Assembly (NCBI GenBank): GCA_020632925.1 | Contig: JACKER010000008.1 | Span: forward strand, 310,001 to 374,000 | Origin: Alphaproteobacteria bacterium | Lineage (GTDB): Bacteria; Myxococcota_A; UBA796; GCA-2862545 | Length of the DNA stretch: 64,000 nt | Direction of reading: 5' to 3' | Shown here: one piece after another, positions 17,774 through 26,828 of the stretch | Position numbering within the stretch: the stretch's first letter is position 1 | How the letters are laid out: each line of letters opens with the position of its first letter | Notes under the pieces: model-generated | Seen by the model: only the letters and a program-made list of their open reading frames with translations | Database searches by the model: none | What the model was told of the DNA's origin: nothing | Program-made: the position numbers and the translations under genes

Positions 17774-18864
17774 GCGTCCTCCACGAGCCTGAACCGTCGG
17801 AGATAGGCCACGAACGCGTCGCCGACCTCCACCTCCGCGTACTGCGTGGGCGTCCGCGGCGCACGTACCGGGGGCTCCCCGGAGAGGACGTGCTTCGGCC
17901 AGTCCGGATCCACGATGGCCGCCCGACCGACGCTCACCACGTCCGCGCCGAGATCGAGCACCCGCTGGACGTCGTCGGAGGACCAGAGGTTCCCCGCGGC
18001 GAAGAGCGCCACCTCGGACGGCACGACCTCCCGGAACATCGGGATCGGGTGCCGGTCGGGGTGCTTCGCCGTGTTCTTCTCGGCGTTCCACAGCGACAGG
18101 TGGATCCAGTCCACCCCGTCCTCGACGAGCCAGGCCGCGATCTGCAGGCTCTCGTCGACGTCGAGGCCCGCCGCCTGCCCCATCGACTCGGGCGACAGCC
18201 GCACGCCGACCGCGACGTCGCCCGGCACCGCCGCCCGCACCGCGCGCGTCACCTCGCGCAGCAGCCGCGCCCGGTGCTCGAGCGAGCCGCCCCAGCCGTC
18301 CGTGCGCGTGTTCTGCACGGTCGAGAGGAACTGGCACAGGAGGTACCCGTGGGCGCCGTGCAGCTCGACCCCGCCGAAGCCCGCCGCCACACAGCGTCGC
18401 GCGGCGTCGCGGAACCCGTGCACGAAGCGCTCGAGGTCCTCGTCGGTCGCCGCCCGCGGGATCTCGAAGCCCGGCTTGCCCTCGTCGAACACGCTGGCCG
18501 ACACGGGCTGGACGCCGGTGAGCCGCGACGGGCTGCGCACCCCGCCGTGGAAGAGCTGGGCCACCGGGAGGGCGCCGTGCTCCCGGACCGCGCTCGCGAG
18601 GCGCGTCAGCCCCGGGAGCTGGTGGTCCCCCCAGACACCGAGCTGGCCGTCGAAGCCCTGCCCCTCGGGGTCCACGTGCGCCGCGCAGGTCTCGATCAGA
18701 CCGAAGCCGCCGGCCGCCCGTCGACGCAGGAAGCGCAGCTCGTCCTCGCCGAGGGTGCCGTCCTCGTGGCTCTGCTGGTTGGTGAGGGGCGCGAGCGCCG
18801 CGCGGTTCTTCAAGACGACGCCGCTGCGCAGGGTCAGGGCGTCCGACAGGCGGGTGACGGTCAT
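17770..18864 (-). CDS. NADH:flavin oxidoreductase, Old Yellow Enzyme family
   Basis: A protein of 364 residues from the ATG at 18864 (MTVTRLSDALTLRSG). It is an FMN-dependent TIM-barrel ene-reductase or NADH oxidase-like enzyme. Visible landmarks are APLTNQQSHEDG near the N-terminus, VAQLFHGG, the hallmark HGAHGYLLCQFLS, NTRTDGWGGSLEHRARLL, and a C-terminal GADVVSVGRAAIVDPDW phosphate-binding region. The length fits single-domain members without an Fe-S extension. It is divergent from the UbiB-like gene and overlaps the following lipoprotein gene. Confidence 0.9.
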   Translation of the reverse strand: MTVTRLSDALTLRSGVVLKNRAALAPLTNQQSHEDGTLGEDELRFLRRRAAGGFGLIETCAAHVDPEGQGFDGQLGVWGDHQLPGLTRLASAVREHGALPVAQLFHGGVRSPSRLTGVQPVSASVFDEGKPGFEIPRAATDEDLERFVHGFRDAARRCVAAGFGGVELHGAHGYLLCQFLSTVQNTRTDGWGGSLEHRARLLREVTRAVRAAVPGDVAVGVRLSPESMGQAAGLDVDESLQIAAWLVEDGVDWIHLSLWNAEKNTAKHPDRHPIPMFREVVPSEVALFAAGNLWSSDDVQRVLDLGADVVSVGRAAIVDPDWPKHVLSGEPPVRAPRTPTQYAEVEVGDAFVAYLRRFRLVEDA

Positions 18865-18878
18865 GGCACCCAACTAAC

Positions 18879-20219
18879 GTGAGCGTCCGGTTACGCTCCG
18901 GGTCCGGAGAAGCCGTGTCCCGCTGGAAGCGTATCGCCACGCTGGGTGGGCTGACGAGCAAGGTCAGCGCCAGCTACCTCGGCAACAAGGTGCGAGAGGC
19001 CTTCCTCGACGAGGAGGGCCGCAAGGAGTCGCTCGCGCGGCTGCACGTGGAGAATGCGGAGCAGGTCGCGGAGACCCTGTCGCACATGAAGGGCGCCGCG
19101 ATGAAGCTCGGGCAGCAGCTCGCGTCCGCGGCCAACGCGCTCGATCTCCCCGACGAGGTCGCGGGCGCGCTCTCCCGGCTGCACAAGGACGCCGAGCGGG
19201 TCCCCTTCGAGCAGATCCGGCAGGACGTCGAGGCGAGCCTCGAGATGTCGCTGGACGAGGCGTACGCCACCTTCGACCCCGAGCCGCTCGGCACCGCGAG
19301 CCTCGCTCAGGCGCACGTCGCGACGCTGAAGGACGGCACCGAGGTCGTGGTCAAGGTGCTCCACCGTGGGGTCGCGGGCGCGGTCGACACCGACCTGATG
19401 GCGCTCAAGGCGATGCTGCTGTCGACCCGGGCCCTCAAGCGCGATCGCGCCGAGGTGGACGCCGCCTTCGAGGAGATCCGCGTCCACCTCGCGCAGGAGC
19501 TGGACTACCTCCAGGAGGCCGTCAACATCCAGGCGTACCAGGACGCGCTCGGCCGCGACCCGCGCGTGCGCATCCCGCGGCTGCACCACGCGCTGTGCAC
19601 CGAGAACGTGCTGACGATGGACCGGCTCCCCGGCCGACACCTCGACGAGTGGCTGCCGACGTCGACCCCCGAGGCCCGGCAGCGGGCCGGCGAGACCCTG
19701 TCCGACCTGTACTACCTGCAGCTCTTCGGCCTGCGGATGCTCCACGCCGACCCGCACCCCGGCAACTACCTGTTCGAGCCCGACGGGCGCGTGGGGATGG
19801 TGGACTTCGGGTGCGTGAAGCGCTTCGACGACCACTGGATCCGGACGTACGCGCAGGCCGCCGTGGCCTCGCTGCGCGCCGACGACGACGCCATCCTCGA
19901 GGCCTGCCACGAGCTCGGCGCCTGGAACGGGACGGACCCCGACGACGCCCGTCTGCTGCTCGACTTCTGCCACGGGCTGACGAAGCCCTTCAAGAGCGGG
20001 GTCATCCAGCTCGGCGCGAACCGGGAGCAGATCATGGAGGAGATGAAGCCGATCCTGGCTCGCTTCGTGAAGCGCCCCACCGTGATCATCCCGAAGGACG
20101 TGCTGCTCCCCCACCGGTCACTCGGCGGCCTGTACGCCATCCACCGCAAGCTCGGGACGCGCACCGACTTCGGCGCCATCCTCGAGCGCCACGCGAAGGT
20201 GGCAGCGGAACGGCAGTGA
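18879..20219 (+). CDS. AarF/UbiB (ABC1) family atypical kinase
   Basis: A protein of 446 residues from a GTG; a second GTG at 18915 (VSRWKR) is an alternative. ABC1-family signatures are clear: KxGQ (KLGQ, near 76-79), the Ala-rich loop LGTASLAQAH (about 137-146), Lys159 in VVVKVLH, a HADPHPGNYLF catalytic loop, and VDFG. Family members are ATP-dependent and support ubiquinone biosynthesis or lipid homeostasis. Its stop overlaps the GTG of the large Ser/Thr kinase, an unusual coupling. There is no C-terminal membrane helix as in UbiB, so a COQ8/ABC1-like soluble form is likely. Confidence 0.88.
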   Translation: MSVRLRSGSGEAVSRWKRIATLGGLTSKVSASYLGNKVREAFLDEEGRKESLARLHVENAEQVAETLSHMKGAAMKLGQQLASAANALDLPDEVAGALSRLHKDAERVPFEQIRQDVEASLEMSLDEAYATFDPEPLGTASLAQAHVATLKDGTEVVVKVLHRGVAGAVDTDLMALKAMLLSTRALKRDRAEVDAAFEEIRVHLAQELDYLQEAVNIQAYQDALGRDPRVRIPRLHHALCTENVLTMDRLPGRHLDEWLPTSTPEARQRAGETLSDLYYLQLFGLRMLHADPHPGNYLFEPDGRVGMVDFGCVKRFDDHWIRTYAQAAVASLRADDDAILEACHELGAWNGTDPDDARLLLDFCHGLTKPFKSGVIQLGANREQIMEEMKPILARFVKRPTVIIPKDVLLPHRSLGGLYAIHRKLGTRTDFGAILERHAKVAAERQ

Positions 20220-23200
20220 CGACCGCGGGCCAGAGCCAGACCCGGAGCTGCCCGTCCTGCGGCCAGACCTACCCGGCGTTCGCGCCGGCACCCGGTGTCC
20301 GCTACCTGTGCCTGCGCTGCGACCAGCGGCTGGACGCGGACGAGGGCACGAGCAGCGACTCGCTCCAGCCCACCGCCTCCTACGCCTACCCCAGCGCGAC
20401 CCCACCGACGCCGACACGACGCAGCTCGTCCGTGCGCAAGGTCGGCCGGTACCAGGTGCGCGGCGAGCTCGGGCGCGGCGGCATGGGGGTGGTGTACCGC
20501 GCGTTCGACGCGGACCTCGGGCGCGAGGTGGCGCTCAAGGTGCTGCTCTCCGGCGAGCACGCCACCCAGGACCACGTGGAGCGCTTCCTGCGCGAGGCGC
20601 GGGCCGCGGCGCGGGTGGAGCACCCGAACCTCGTGCGGGTCCACGAGATCGGCTGGGCGGACGGCGGCGCCTACTTCACGATGGACCTGGTGGAGGGCCC
20701 GTCGCTGCACGCGGTCCTCAAGCGGCGCAAGAAGCTCCCGGGGCCCGAGGTCGCCCGCTTCGGGGCCGCGATGGCCCGCGCTCTGGCGGCCGCGCACGAC
20801 CGGGGCCTGGTCCACCGCGACGTGAAGCCGGGGAACATCCTGTTCCGCGCGGACGGCACACCGCTGCTGGCCGACTTCGGGCTGGCGATGCAGCTCGACG
20901 AGGACCGCCGGCTGACGCGCACCGGCCAGCTCATGGGGACCCCGGCCTACCTCGCGCCCGAGTCCACCCGCGGCGAGGTCTCGCCCCACAGCGACCAGTA
21001 CGCGCTGGGCGCCGTGCTCTACGAGGCCCTGTCGGGCCAGGCGCCCTACGGCGACATCACCGCCCAGGAGATGGTCTACGCCATCGTCGAGGGGCCACCG
21101 CGACCGCTGCAGCAGATCGCGCCCGACCTGCCCGTGGACCTCTCCGTGGTGGTGTCCACCGCCATGGCCCGCGACCCCGCGGACCGCTACCCGAGCTGTC
21201 GCCACCTGGCGGACGACCTGGATCGCTGGCGCCGGGGAGAGCCGATCGTGGCCCGCCCGCCGTCGCTCGCCCGCCGACTCCGGGCCTGGAGCGTCGCGAA
21301 CCGCCGCGCGCTCGTGGGTGGGGCCCTCGGCCTGACGCTGGGGCTCGCAGGCCTGCGCGGCCTCGACACCGTCCGCGCCGGCTGGGCGCACCAGGCCGAG
21401 GAGGCACGCCAGTCCGAGGCCGCGCGGATGCTGCTCGGGACGCGGGCCAAGGCGGAGGATCTGCGGGCGGCGGGCGAGCTCGACGAGGCGCGCGCCCTGC
21501 TCGTCCAGCTGGCCCGCACCCCCGAGGTCGAGGGGACGCACGCCGCCGCGGGTGCCTGGGGAGACGCGGCGGAGCTCTCGGAGGCGGCCGGGCGCCACGA
21601 GGAGGCGCTGGAGGCCTGGGCGCAGGCGTGGCTCTCCGCCTCCGAGCCCCAGGACCAGGACCGCGCGCTGCGGGGCCTCGAGTCCGAGTTCGCCGCGTCG
21701 TGGCGCTGGGCCTCGTTGTTGCGCGTCCTCGACCGCCACCTCGCGCTGGCGCCGGCGGCCACGAACGTCCCGGAGCTCGCCTCGCTACGCGCGGACGCCC
21801 TCCTCGCCCTCCGACGTCCGGCCGAGGCCGCGGAGTGGCTCGGGGTCGCCGGGCGTGAGGGTTCCGCGATCGCGGAGCGCCTCGCCCGCGCCACCCCGGT
21901 GGACCCGGTGCCCGACGGGGCGGTCTACGACACCGACGGCGACGGGACGCGGGACTGGTGGTCGCTCGAGCGCGGCGAGGTGCGCCGGACGCGGATCGTC
22001 CCGGGCCTCCCGAGCGAGGTCGTCGGTCGCTGGCCGGAGATGGAGCGGATGGTGCCGCTGCCGACCGATCCCGTCGTCCTGGCGCTGTGGTCGATCGTGG
22101 GTGGTGGGCGGCTCGAGCTGTGGTCCACAGCCGATGGGCACCCGGACCGCGTGGGCGCCTGGGCCGACGGCGCGCCGATGGACGCGATTGTGGCGCCCGA
22201 CGCCTCCATCCGACTCGCGATCGGCCCGTACGTCCGCCACCTGCTCCGCCTGACGCCCGGCCCCGGCGGCACGTGGCGGCACGACGCGCCCTCCCCCTCG
22301 GTGGACGCACCCGCCTCCGACGTCACCGCGATCCGGAGCGCGGACCTCGACCGGGACGGGGAGCCCGAGACGGTCGTGGCGCTCGGTCCGTGGACCGCCT
22401 ACGACCTCCGCGTCTACCAGGGTCTCCCCGACGGGCCGCACGCCCGACCGATCGCGCGGCGCAAGCTCGGCACGCTCGCCGGCCTGGAGGTGTCCCCGGG
22501 TGCGCCCGACCGGCTGTGGGCGCTGCACACCGAGCTGTACCCGAGCGATGTCGTGTTCCCGGCGGACGCACCCTATGGCGAGCCAGGCGGGGCCTACCTC
22601 CTCGAGCTCGCGGGCACCGAGCTGCGCACCGAACGCTTCCTCCCCACCCCCGGACCGCGCGGCCAACCGCGCACCGCGACCCAGCTCCTCCTGGCGGACC
22701 TGGACGGGGACGGGCGCGACGAGGTGATCTTCGGCACGGCCAACGGCCCGCGTGGCTCGCTCGTGATCGTGCCCGCCGGAGAGTCGGGCCCTCCGCTGGT
22801 GCTGTCCGGCCTGCAGCCCCTGTTCGCCGCGCAGCTGGACGACGACCCGGAGCAGGAGCTCGTCGTCGCCACCTTCGACGGGGGCGAGCGCCAGACGCTG
22901 ATCCTCGGCGCCGGGGACGCTCGGCTGCCCTCCGCCGACCCGCCCGGCCAGCCCCGCGCGGCGCCCGAGATGGAACAGAGCCGACGCGCCGCCTGGGAGC
23001 GGGCCGAGGAGCTCGTGGCGATGGGTCTGGACGAGGCCGCCGCCCGGGAGATGGGGCGCCTCGCGGACGCGTGGACCGGCCACCCGGAGGCCGTGCTCGC
23101 CCGTCGGAGGCAGGTCGAGATCCTCGGCCCCGAGCGGTCGGCCGAGGTCGTGCTCCAGCTCGTCCAGGCCAGCGACGACGTGGACGACCGGCTCGCCGCT

Positions 23201-24607
23201 GCGCGGACGCTGCTCGGCCTGCACCGGTTCGAGGACGCCGTCGCCGTCGCGGCCGTCGACGACCCACGCGCGCGCGAGCTCATCGCCCCGTTCGCCGACG
23301 AGGTGGCGGCGACGACGCACGTGGTGATCGCGTCGGGTGCGCTGCCCCCGGCCGTCCGGGTGAACGATCCGCTGGGCGTGACGGCGGTCCCTGGCGTCGG
23401 CCTGCGCGTGGCCGGGCTCACGGACGGACCGTCGACCCTCGAGATCCCCGTCGCGGTGACCGGCGGGCGGCTGGGCTTCGACGTCGCGCTGACGCTCGAG
23501 CGGGTCGAGTGGGGAGCGGGGTGGTCGATGGACCTCGTCGACCCGGAGGGCCGTGTGGCGGCGAGCGTGGCGGCGCGCTCCTGGGGCGGAGGCAACGTCA
23601 TCCAGCGCGAGCTGGCCTGCACCCTCCGCGACCAGCCGACCACGGTGATCGGTGTCCCCGTGGGGGGCGCGCGCGAGGACGGCGATGCGCGGGTCTCGGT
23701 GGACCTGTCGCAGGCCGGTGGACGCCGCTGCCGCCTGCAGCTCGGTGACGACACCACCCACACCGAGGCCCCGGCCGAGCCGCTCGCGGCGGGCACCTGG
23801 ACCTGGCGGCTGACGCCGGTGAGGGCGAACCTCCAGAGCCCGAGCCAGGCGGTCGTCCTGCTACGGAGCATCGATCTCGTGGGCACGTTCGGTCCCGCGC
23901 CCCCGGCCCCACCCGAGGCGGAGGTGCTCCGCCGCTGGGCGCTGGGCGAGCTGCCGGCGGAGACGCCCGCGGGCCAGGCCCTCCGGTACGCGGCGGCCCT
24001 GGGCGACGCGGGTCGGACGGACGAGGCGCTGGCGCTCGTGCGGGCGTTGCCCCGTCCGGAGACGGACCCCGGGGTCCTGGCTCGGGCCGAGGAGGTGCTG
24101 CGGCTGCGGCTCGCGACCATGGGCCCCGTCCTCGACGAGGTCTGGGGAGACGCGTGGCTCACGGTCTTCGGGCGCGCCTACGGCATCCCGATCCACGCCC
24201 ACCACGAGGACGAGGAGATCCGCCGGGCGCTGACCACGGGGCTGACCGGGCTCGAGCGGCGGCTCCGGAACCTGCGCGGCCAGGAGGCGGTGGACGCCGC
24301 GATGCTCCTGCTGGCGCGCGGACGGGCGTGGACGAACCTCGGCGAGCCCGGCGCCGCGGTCCGTGACCTCGAGCGGGCCACCTCGGTGCTCGAGGGCGCG
24401 TTCGAGAGCCCCGCCGGCCGCGAGGTCCGGCTCGCGGTCGCGACGGCGTGGCTCGATCACGCCGACCGGTGCGCGCTGCGGGGCGACGTGTCCGGGGCGC
24501 GACAGGCGCTGCGGCACCTCCGCGATGCCGCGCGTCCCGAGGAGATCGCCGAGGACCTGATCGCGACGCGGCCGGCGGTGGTCGCGCTCGATCAGGGCCC
24601 GCGGTAG
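20216..24607 (+). CDS. Ser/Thr protein kinase with N-terminal zinc ribbon and large C-terminal propeller/TPR-like region
   Basis: A protein of 1463 residues from the GTG at 20216, coupled to the UbiB-like gene. Residues 12-35 hold two CxxC pairs (CPSC, CLRC), a zinc ribbon. Residues 78-340 form an active Hanks-type kinase: GRGGMG loop 86-91, Lys108, HRDVKPGN 200-207, DFG 220-222, and a Pro-Glu-Ser element (248-250) where the usual APE motif lies. A membrane segment lies near 365-383, then TPR-like helices. A long extracytoplasmic part has FG-GAP-like calcium loops (DTDGDGTRD, DLDGDGRDE) and a second helical region. A transmembrane receptor kinase is likely. The 3' end overlaps the convergent citrate synthase gene by 16 bases. 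Confidence 0.88.
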   Translation: MTTAGQSQTRSCPSCGQTYPAFAPAPGVRYLCLRCDQRLDADEGTSSDSLQPTASYAYPSATPPTPTRRSSSVRKVGRYQVRGELGRGGMGVVYRAFDADLGREVALKVLLSGEHATQDHVERFLREARAAARVEHPNLVRVHEIGWADGGAYFTMDLVEGPSLHAVLKRRKKLPGPEVARFGAAMARALAAAHDRGLVHRDVKPGNILFRADGTPLLADFGLAMQLDEDRRLTRTGQLMGTPAYLAPESTRGEVSPHSDQYALGAVLYEALSGQAPYGDITAQEMVYAIVEGPPRPLQQIAPDLPVDLSVVVSTAMARDPADRYPSCRHLADDLDRWRRGEPIVARPPSLARRLRAWSVANRRALVGGALGLTLGLAGLRGLDTVRAGWAHQAEEARQSEAARMLLGTRAKAEDLRAAGELDEARALLVQLARTPEVEGTHAAAGAWGDAAELSEAAGRHEEALEAWAQAWLSASEPQDQDRALRGLESEFAASWRWASLLRVLDRHLALAPAATNVPELASLRADALLALRRPAEAAEWLGVAGREGSAIAERLARATPVDPVPDGAVYDTDGDGTRDWWSLERGEVRRTRIVPGLPSEVVGRWPEMERMVPLPTDPVVLALWSIVGGGRLELWSTADGHPDRVGAWADGAPMDAIVAPDASIRLAIGPYVRHLLRLTPGPGGTWRHDAPSPSVDAPASDVTAIRSADLDRDGEPETVVALGPWTAYDLRVYQGLPDGPHARPIARRKLGTLAGLEVSPGAPDRLWALHTELYPSDVVFPADAPYGEPGGAYLLELAGTELRTERFLPTPGPRGQPRTATQLLLADLDGDGRDEVIFGTANGPRGSLVIVPAGESGPPLVLSGLQPLFAAQLDDDPEQELVVATFDGGERQTLILGAGDARLPSADPPGQPRAAPEMEQSRRAAWERAEELVAMGLDEAAAREMGRLADAWTGHPEAVLARRRQVEILGPERSAEVVLQLVQASDDVDDRLAAARTLLGLHRFEDAVAVAAVDDPRARELIAPFADEVAATTHVVIASGALPPAVRVNDPLGVTAVPGVGLRVAGLTDGPSTLEIPVAVTGGRLGFDVALTLERVEWGAGWSMDLVDPEGRVAASVAARSWGGGNVIQRELACTLRDQPTTVIGVPVGGAREDGDARVSVDLSQAGGRRCRLQLGDDTTHTEAPAEPLAAGTWTWRLTPVRANLQSPSQAVVLLRSIDLVGTFGPAPPAPPEAEVLRRWALGELPAETPAGQALRYAAALGDAGRTDEALALVRALPRPETDPGVLARAEEVLRLRLATMGPVLDEVWGDAWLTVFGRAYGIPIHAHHEDEEIRRALTTGLTGLERRLRNLRGQEAVDAAMLLLARGRAWTNLGEPGAAVRDLERATSVLEGAFESPAGREVRLAVATAWLDHADRCALRGDVSGARQALRHLRDAARPEEIAEDLIATRPAVVALDQGPR

Positions 24608-25737
24608 ACCGCGCGCGGACGCAGCATCCTCTCCGAGGCCCGCTGCTCGTCGGCCTGGGCGAGCCACCCCGCGCTCCGCCCCACCGCGAACAGCCCCGCA
24701 CCGGAGCCGGGAGGCAGGCCGAGCGCGCGGGCCAGCGCGACCAGGGCCAGATCCAGGGTCGGGGGCTCGCCGCCCTCGCGGACCACCTGCTCCGCGAGCT
24801 CGAGGAAGGGCCGGGCGGTGGACGGGTCGATCGTGGCGGCGTCGTCCAGCAGGAAGACCGCGCGGGGGTCGCCCAGCGGGTAGAGGCGGTGGCCGAAGCC
24901 GGGGATGGGGCCGTCGCGCTCGGGCAGCCGCGCGCACCCTCGCTCCACCCGATCCGTCATGCCGCCGTGCAGCGGGCCCGACCAGGTCGCTAGCGCCGCC
25001 GCCAGGCAGGCCGCGTCCGAGGCGCCCGTGCCGCCCGCGACCCGCGCCGCGAAGGCCGAGGCGTTCAGCTCGTGGTCGGCGCAGGCCACCAGCGCACGGT
25101 CGATCCATCGGTCCGCGTCGGGGGTGGCGCCGAGCGCGGTGCGGACGACCGCCGCGACCGTGGGCTGACGCAGCGCCTCCAGCAGCCGCCCGCGCCGATC
25201 GCCGTGGCCCGCCAGCGCCAGCGCCCCCGCCAGGTGCCGCACCCACGACCGCCGGTCCCCCGCGGGCTCCGCCAGCCCGAGGGTCGCGACGACCGCCAGC
25301 AGCGCCGCACCCACCGTGGACCCTGCCGGCACCAGGTCCGGCCAGGAGCTCGCCAGGGGGTGGATCGGCCCGGCGAACGAGGCCGGCGCGAGCTCTCCCG
25401 TCCACAGCAGGGTCGCGACCCGCTCGAACGGCGTGTCGCGCTCCGCGAGCTCGAGCGCGGGCACCCCGCGGTAGTTCGGGCCGTCCGGATCGATGGACGT
25501 GATCGCGGACGACAGGATGGGCGACCCCCAGTCCATGGCCTCCGCCGCGGCCGCCTCGTGCCCGCCCGCCGCCGCCGCCCGCAGGCGCAGCGCCTCGACG
25601 TCGTCCTCCGGGTACAGGCTCCGCCGCCCGCGCCGGATCGCGCGCAGCCAGCCGCGGCTCGCATAGGTGTACAGCGTCTGCCGGCGGACCCCGAGCCGCT
25701 TCGCCGCCTCCTCGGCCGTCACGAGCTTCACGCACAC
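24592..25737 (-). CDS. Citrate synthase-family protein with N-terminal HTH domain
   Basis: A protein of 381 residues from a GTG. Residues 5-50 form an excisionase/MerR-like helix-turn-helix (VTAEEAAKRLGVRRQTLYTYASRG), followed by a citrate synthase fold. Active-site positions are retained: HELNAS, GPLHGG, GFGHRLYPLGDPR, and the Asp in TLDLAL. This HTH-citrate synthase type commonly sits beside an ordinary citrate or methylcitrate synthase, as here with the divergent gene at 25791. It could be enzyme, regulator or both; substrate (oxaloacetate with acetyl- or propionyl-CoA) is not determinable. Confidence 0.85.
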   Translation of the reverse strand: MCVKLVTAEEAAKRLGVRRQTLYTYASRGWLRAIRRGRRSLYPEDDVEALRLRAAAAGGHEAAAAEAMDWGSPILSSAITSIDPDGPNYRGVPALELAERDTPFERVATLLWTGELAPASFAGPIHPLASSWPDLVPAGSTVGAALLAVVATLGLAEPAGDRRSWVRHLAGALALAGHGDRRGRLLEALRQPTVAAVVRTALGATPDADRWIDRALVACADHELNASAFAARVAGGTGASDAACLAAALATWSGPLHGGMTDRVERGCARLPERDGPIPGFGHRLYPLGDPRAVFLLDDAATIDPSTARPFLELAEQVVREGGEPPTLDLALVALARALGLPPGSGAGLFAVGRSAGWLAQADEQRASERMLRPRAVYRGP

Positions 25738-25790
25738 CTCGATTCGTCGATCGACCTATCGCCGGGTCACCCCGAGTGCAGGAGGTGCTC
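25738..25790. promoter_or_regulatory. Divergent control region between the two citrate synthase genes
   Basis: A gap of 53 bases separates two divergent starts. It contains overlapping TCGAT/ATCGA half-sites (25739-25754, including TCGATCGA), which could be an operator for the HTH-bearing citrate synthase. A strong ribosome-binding site AGGAGGTG precedes the ATG at 25791. The operator is inferred from position and symmetry only. Confidence 0.35.
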
Positions 25791-26828
25791 ATGTCCGGAC
25801 TGGAAGGCGTGGTGGTCGCCGACACCGAGCTGTCGATGGTGGACGGCGCGAACGGCGAGCTGGTGGTGCGCGGGATGCCCGTGCGGGCGCTGGCGGCGCG
25901 GGCGAGGCTCGAGGACGCGATGGCGCTCCTCTGGCACGGCGACCTGTCGCGGTCCGAGGTGCTACGGGCCGAGCTCGGGGCGGCGCGCGTCAGGGTGCGC
26001 GAGGCGCTCGGGACCTGGCGGCACCTGCCGGACGCGGTCGCCACGATGCGCGCCGCGCTCGCCCCGCTCGAGGGCGCGACCCCGGTGGAGCTGGTGGCGG
26101 CGGCGGGCGAGGTCCTGGTGGGCTGGTCGGCAACGGAGGCCGGGCGCGCCTCGCTCGATCCCGATCCGGACGCCTGGCACGCCGACGACCTGGTGAGACG
26201 CTTGAATGGCGAAGCTCGTCCGGCGCTGGCCCGCGCGCTCGGGGCCTACCTGTGCACCGTGGCCGACCACGGGATGAACGCGAGCACGTTCACGGCCCGG
26301 GTGGTCGCCTCGACGGGCAGCGACGACACCTCCGCGGTGGTGGCGGCGATCGGCGCGCTCAAGGGACCGCTGCACGGCGGTGCGCCGGGGCCCGTGCTCG
26401 ACATGCTCGACGCCGTCGGGACGCCCGAGCGCGCGGAGGCCTGGGTCGAGGCGGAGCTCGCCGCGGGGCGCCGGATCATGGGGATCGGGCACCGGGTCTA
26501 CAAGGTGCGCGACCCGCGGGTGGCGGTGCTGGAGGACGCGATCGCGGACCTCGTCCGCGCGGGCGAGGCGAAGGACCAGCTGGCGCTCGCCTCGGCCGTC
26601 GAGAAGGCGGCGGTCGCGGCCCTCGAGCGCCGCAAGCCCGGCCGCGGGCTCGCCGCGAACGTGGAGTTCGCGACCGCCGTGCTCCTCGATGCCGTCGGCC
26701 TCGACCGGCGCGCGTTCACCGCCGCCTTCGCCGCCGGGCGGGTGGTCGGCTGGCTCGCGCACGTCGCCGAGCAGCGCCGCGAGGGGCGGCTCATCCGGCC
26801 CCAGTCGAACTACGTCGGACCGCGCTGA
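25791..26828 (+). CDS. Citrate/2-methylcitrate synthase-like protein
   Basis: A protein of 345 residues. The ATG at 25791 follows AGGAGG at ideal spacing; a GTG five codons upstream is less likely. Citrate synthase landmarks: HGMNASTFTARVV, GPLHGG, MGIGHRVYKVRDPR, and NVEFATAVLLDAVGL. In the last one the usual catalytic Asp position (NVDF) reads Glu, while the HTH paralogue keeps Asp. The C-terminal AGRVVGWLAHVAEQ and RLIRPQSNYVG are standard. It probably condenses an acyl-CoA with oxaloacetate. It may form a heteromer with its divergent paralogue, which is inference. Confidence 0.88.
   Translation: MSGLEGVVVADTELSMVDGANGELVVRGMPVRALAARARLEDAMALLWHGDLSRSEVLRAELGAARVRVREALGTWRHLPDAVATMRAALAPLEGATPVELVAAAGEVLVGWSATEAGRASLDPDPDAWHADDLVRRLNGEARPALARALGAYLCTVADHGMNASTFTARVVASTGSDDTSAVVAAIGALKGPLHGGAPGPVLDMLDAVGTPERAEAWVEAELAAGRRIMGIGHRVYKVRDPRVAVLEDAIADLVRAGEAKDQLALASAVEKAAVAALERRKPGRGLAANVEFATAVLLDAVGLDRRAFTAAFAAGRVVGWLAHVAEQRREGRLIRPQSNYVGPR

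Noticed and set aside
21785..23761. A 658-residue minus-strand frame opposite the Ser/Thr kinase
   Set aside because: It is an antisense shadow of a well-supported kinase gene in high-GC DNA, without domain-like features.
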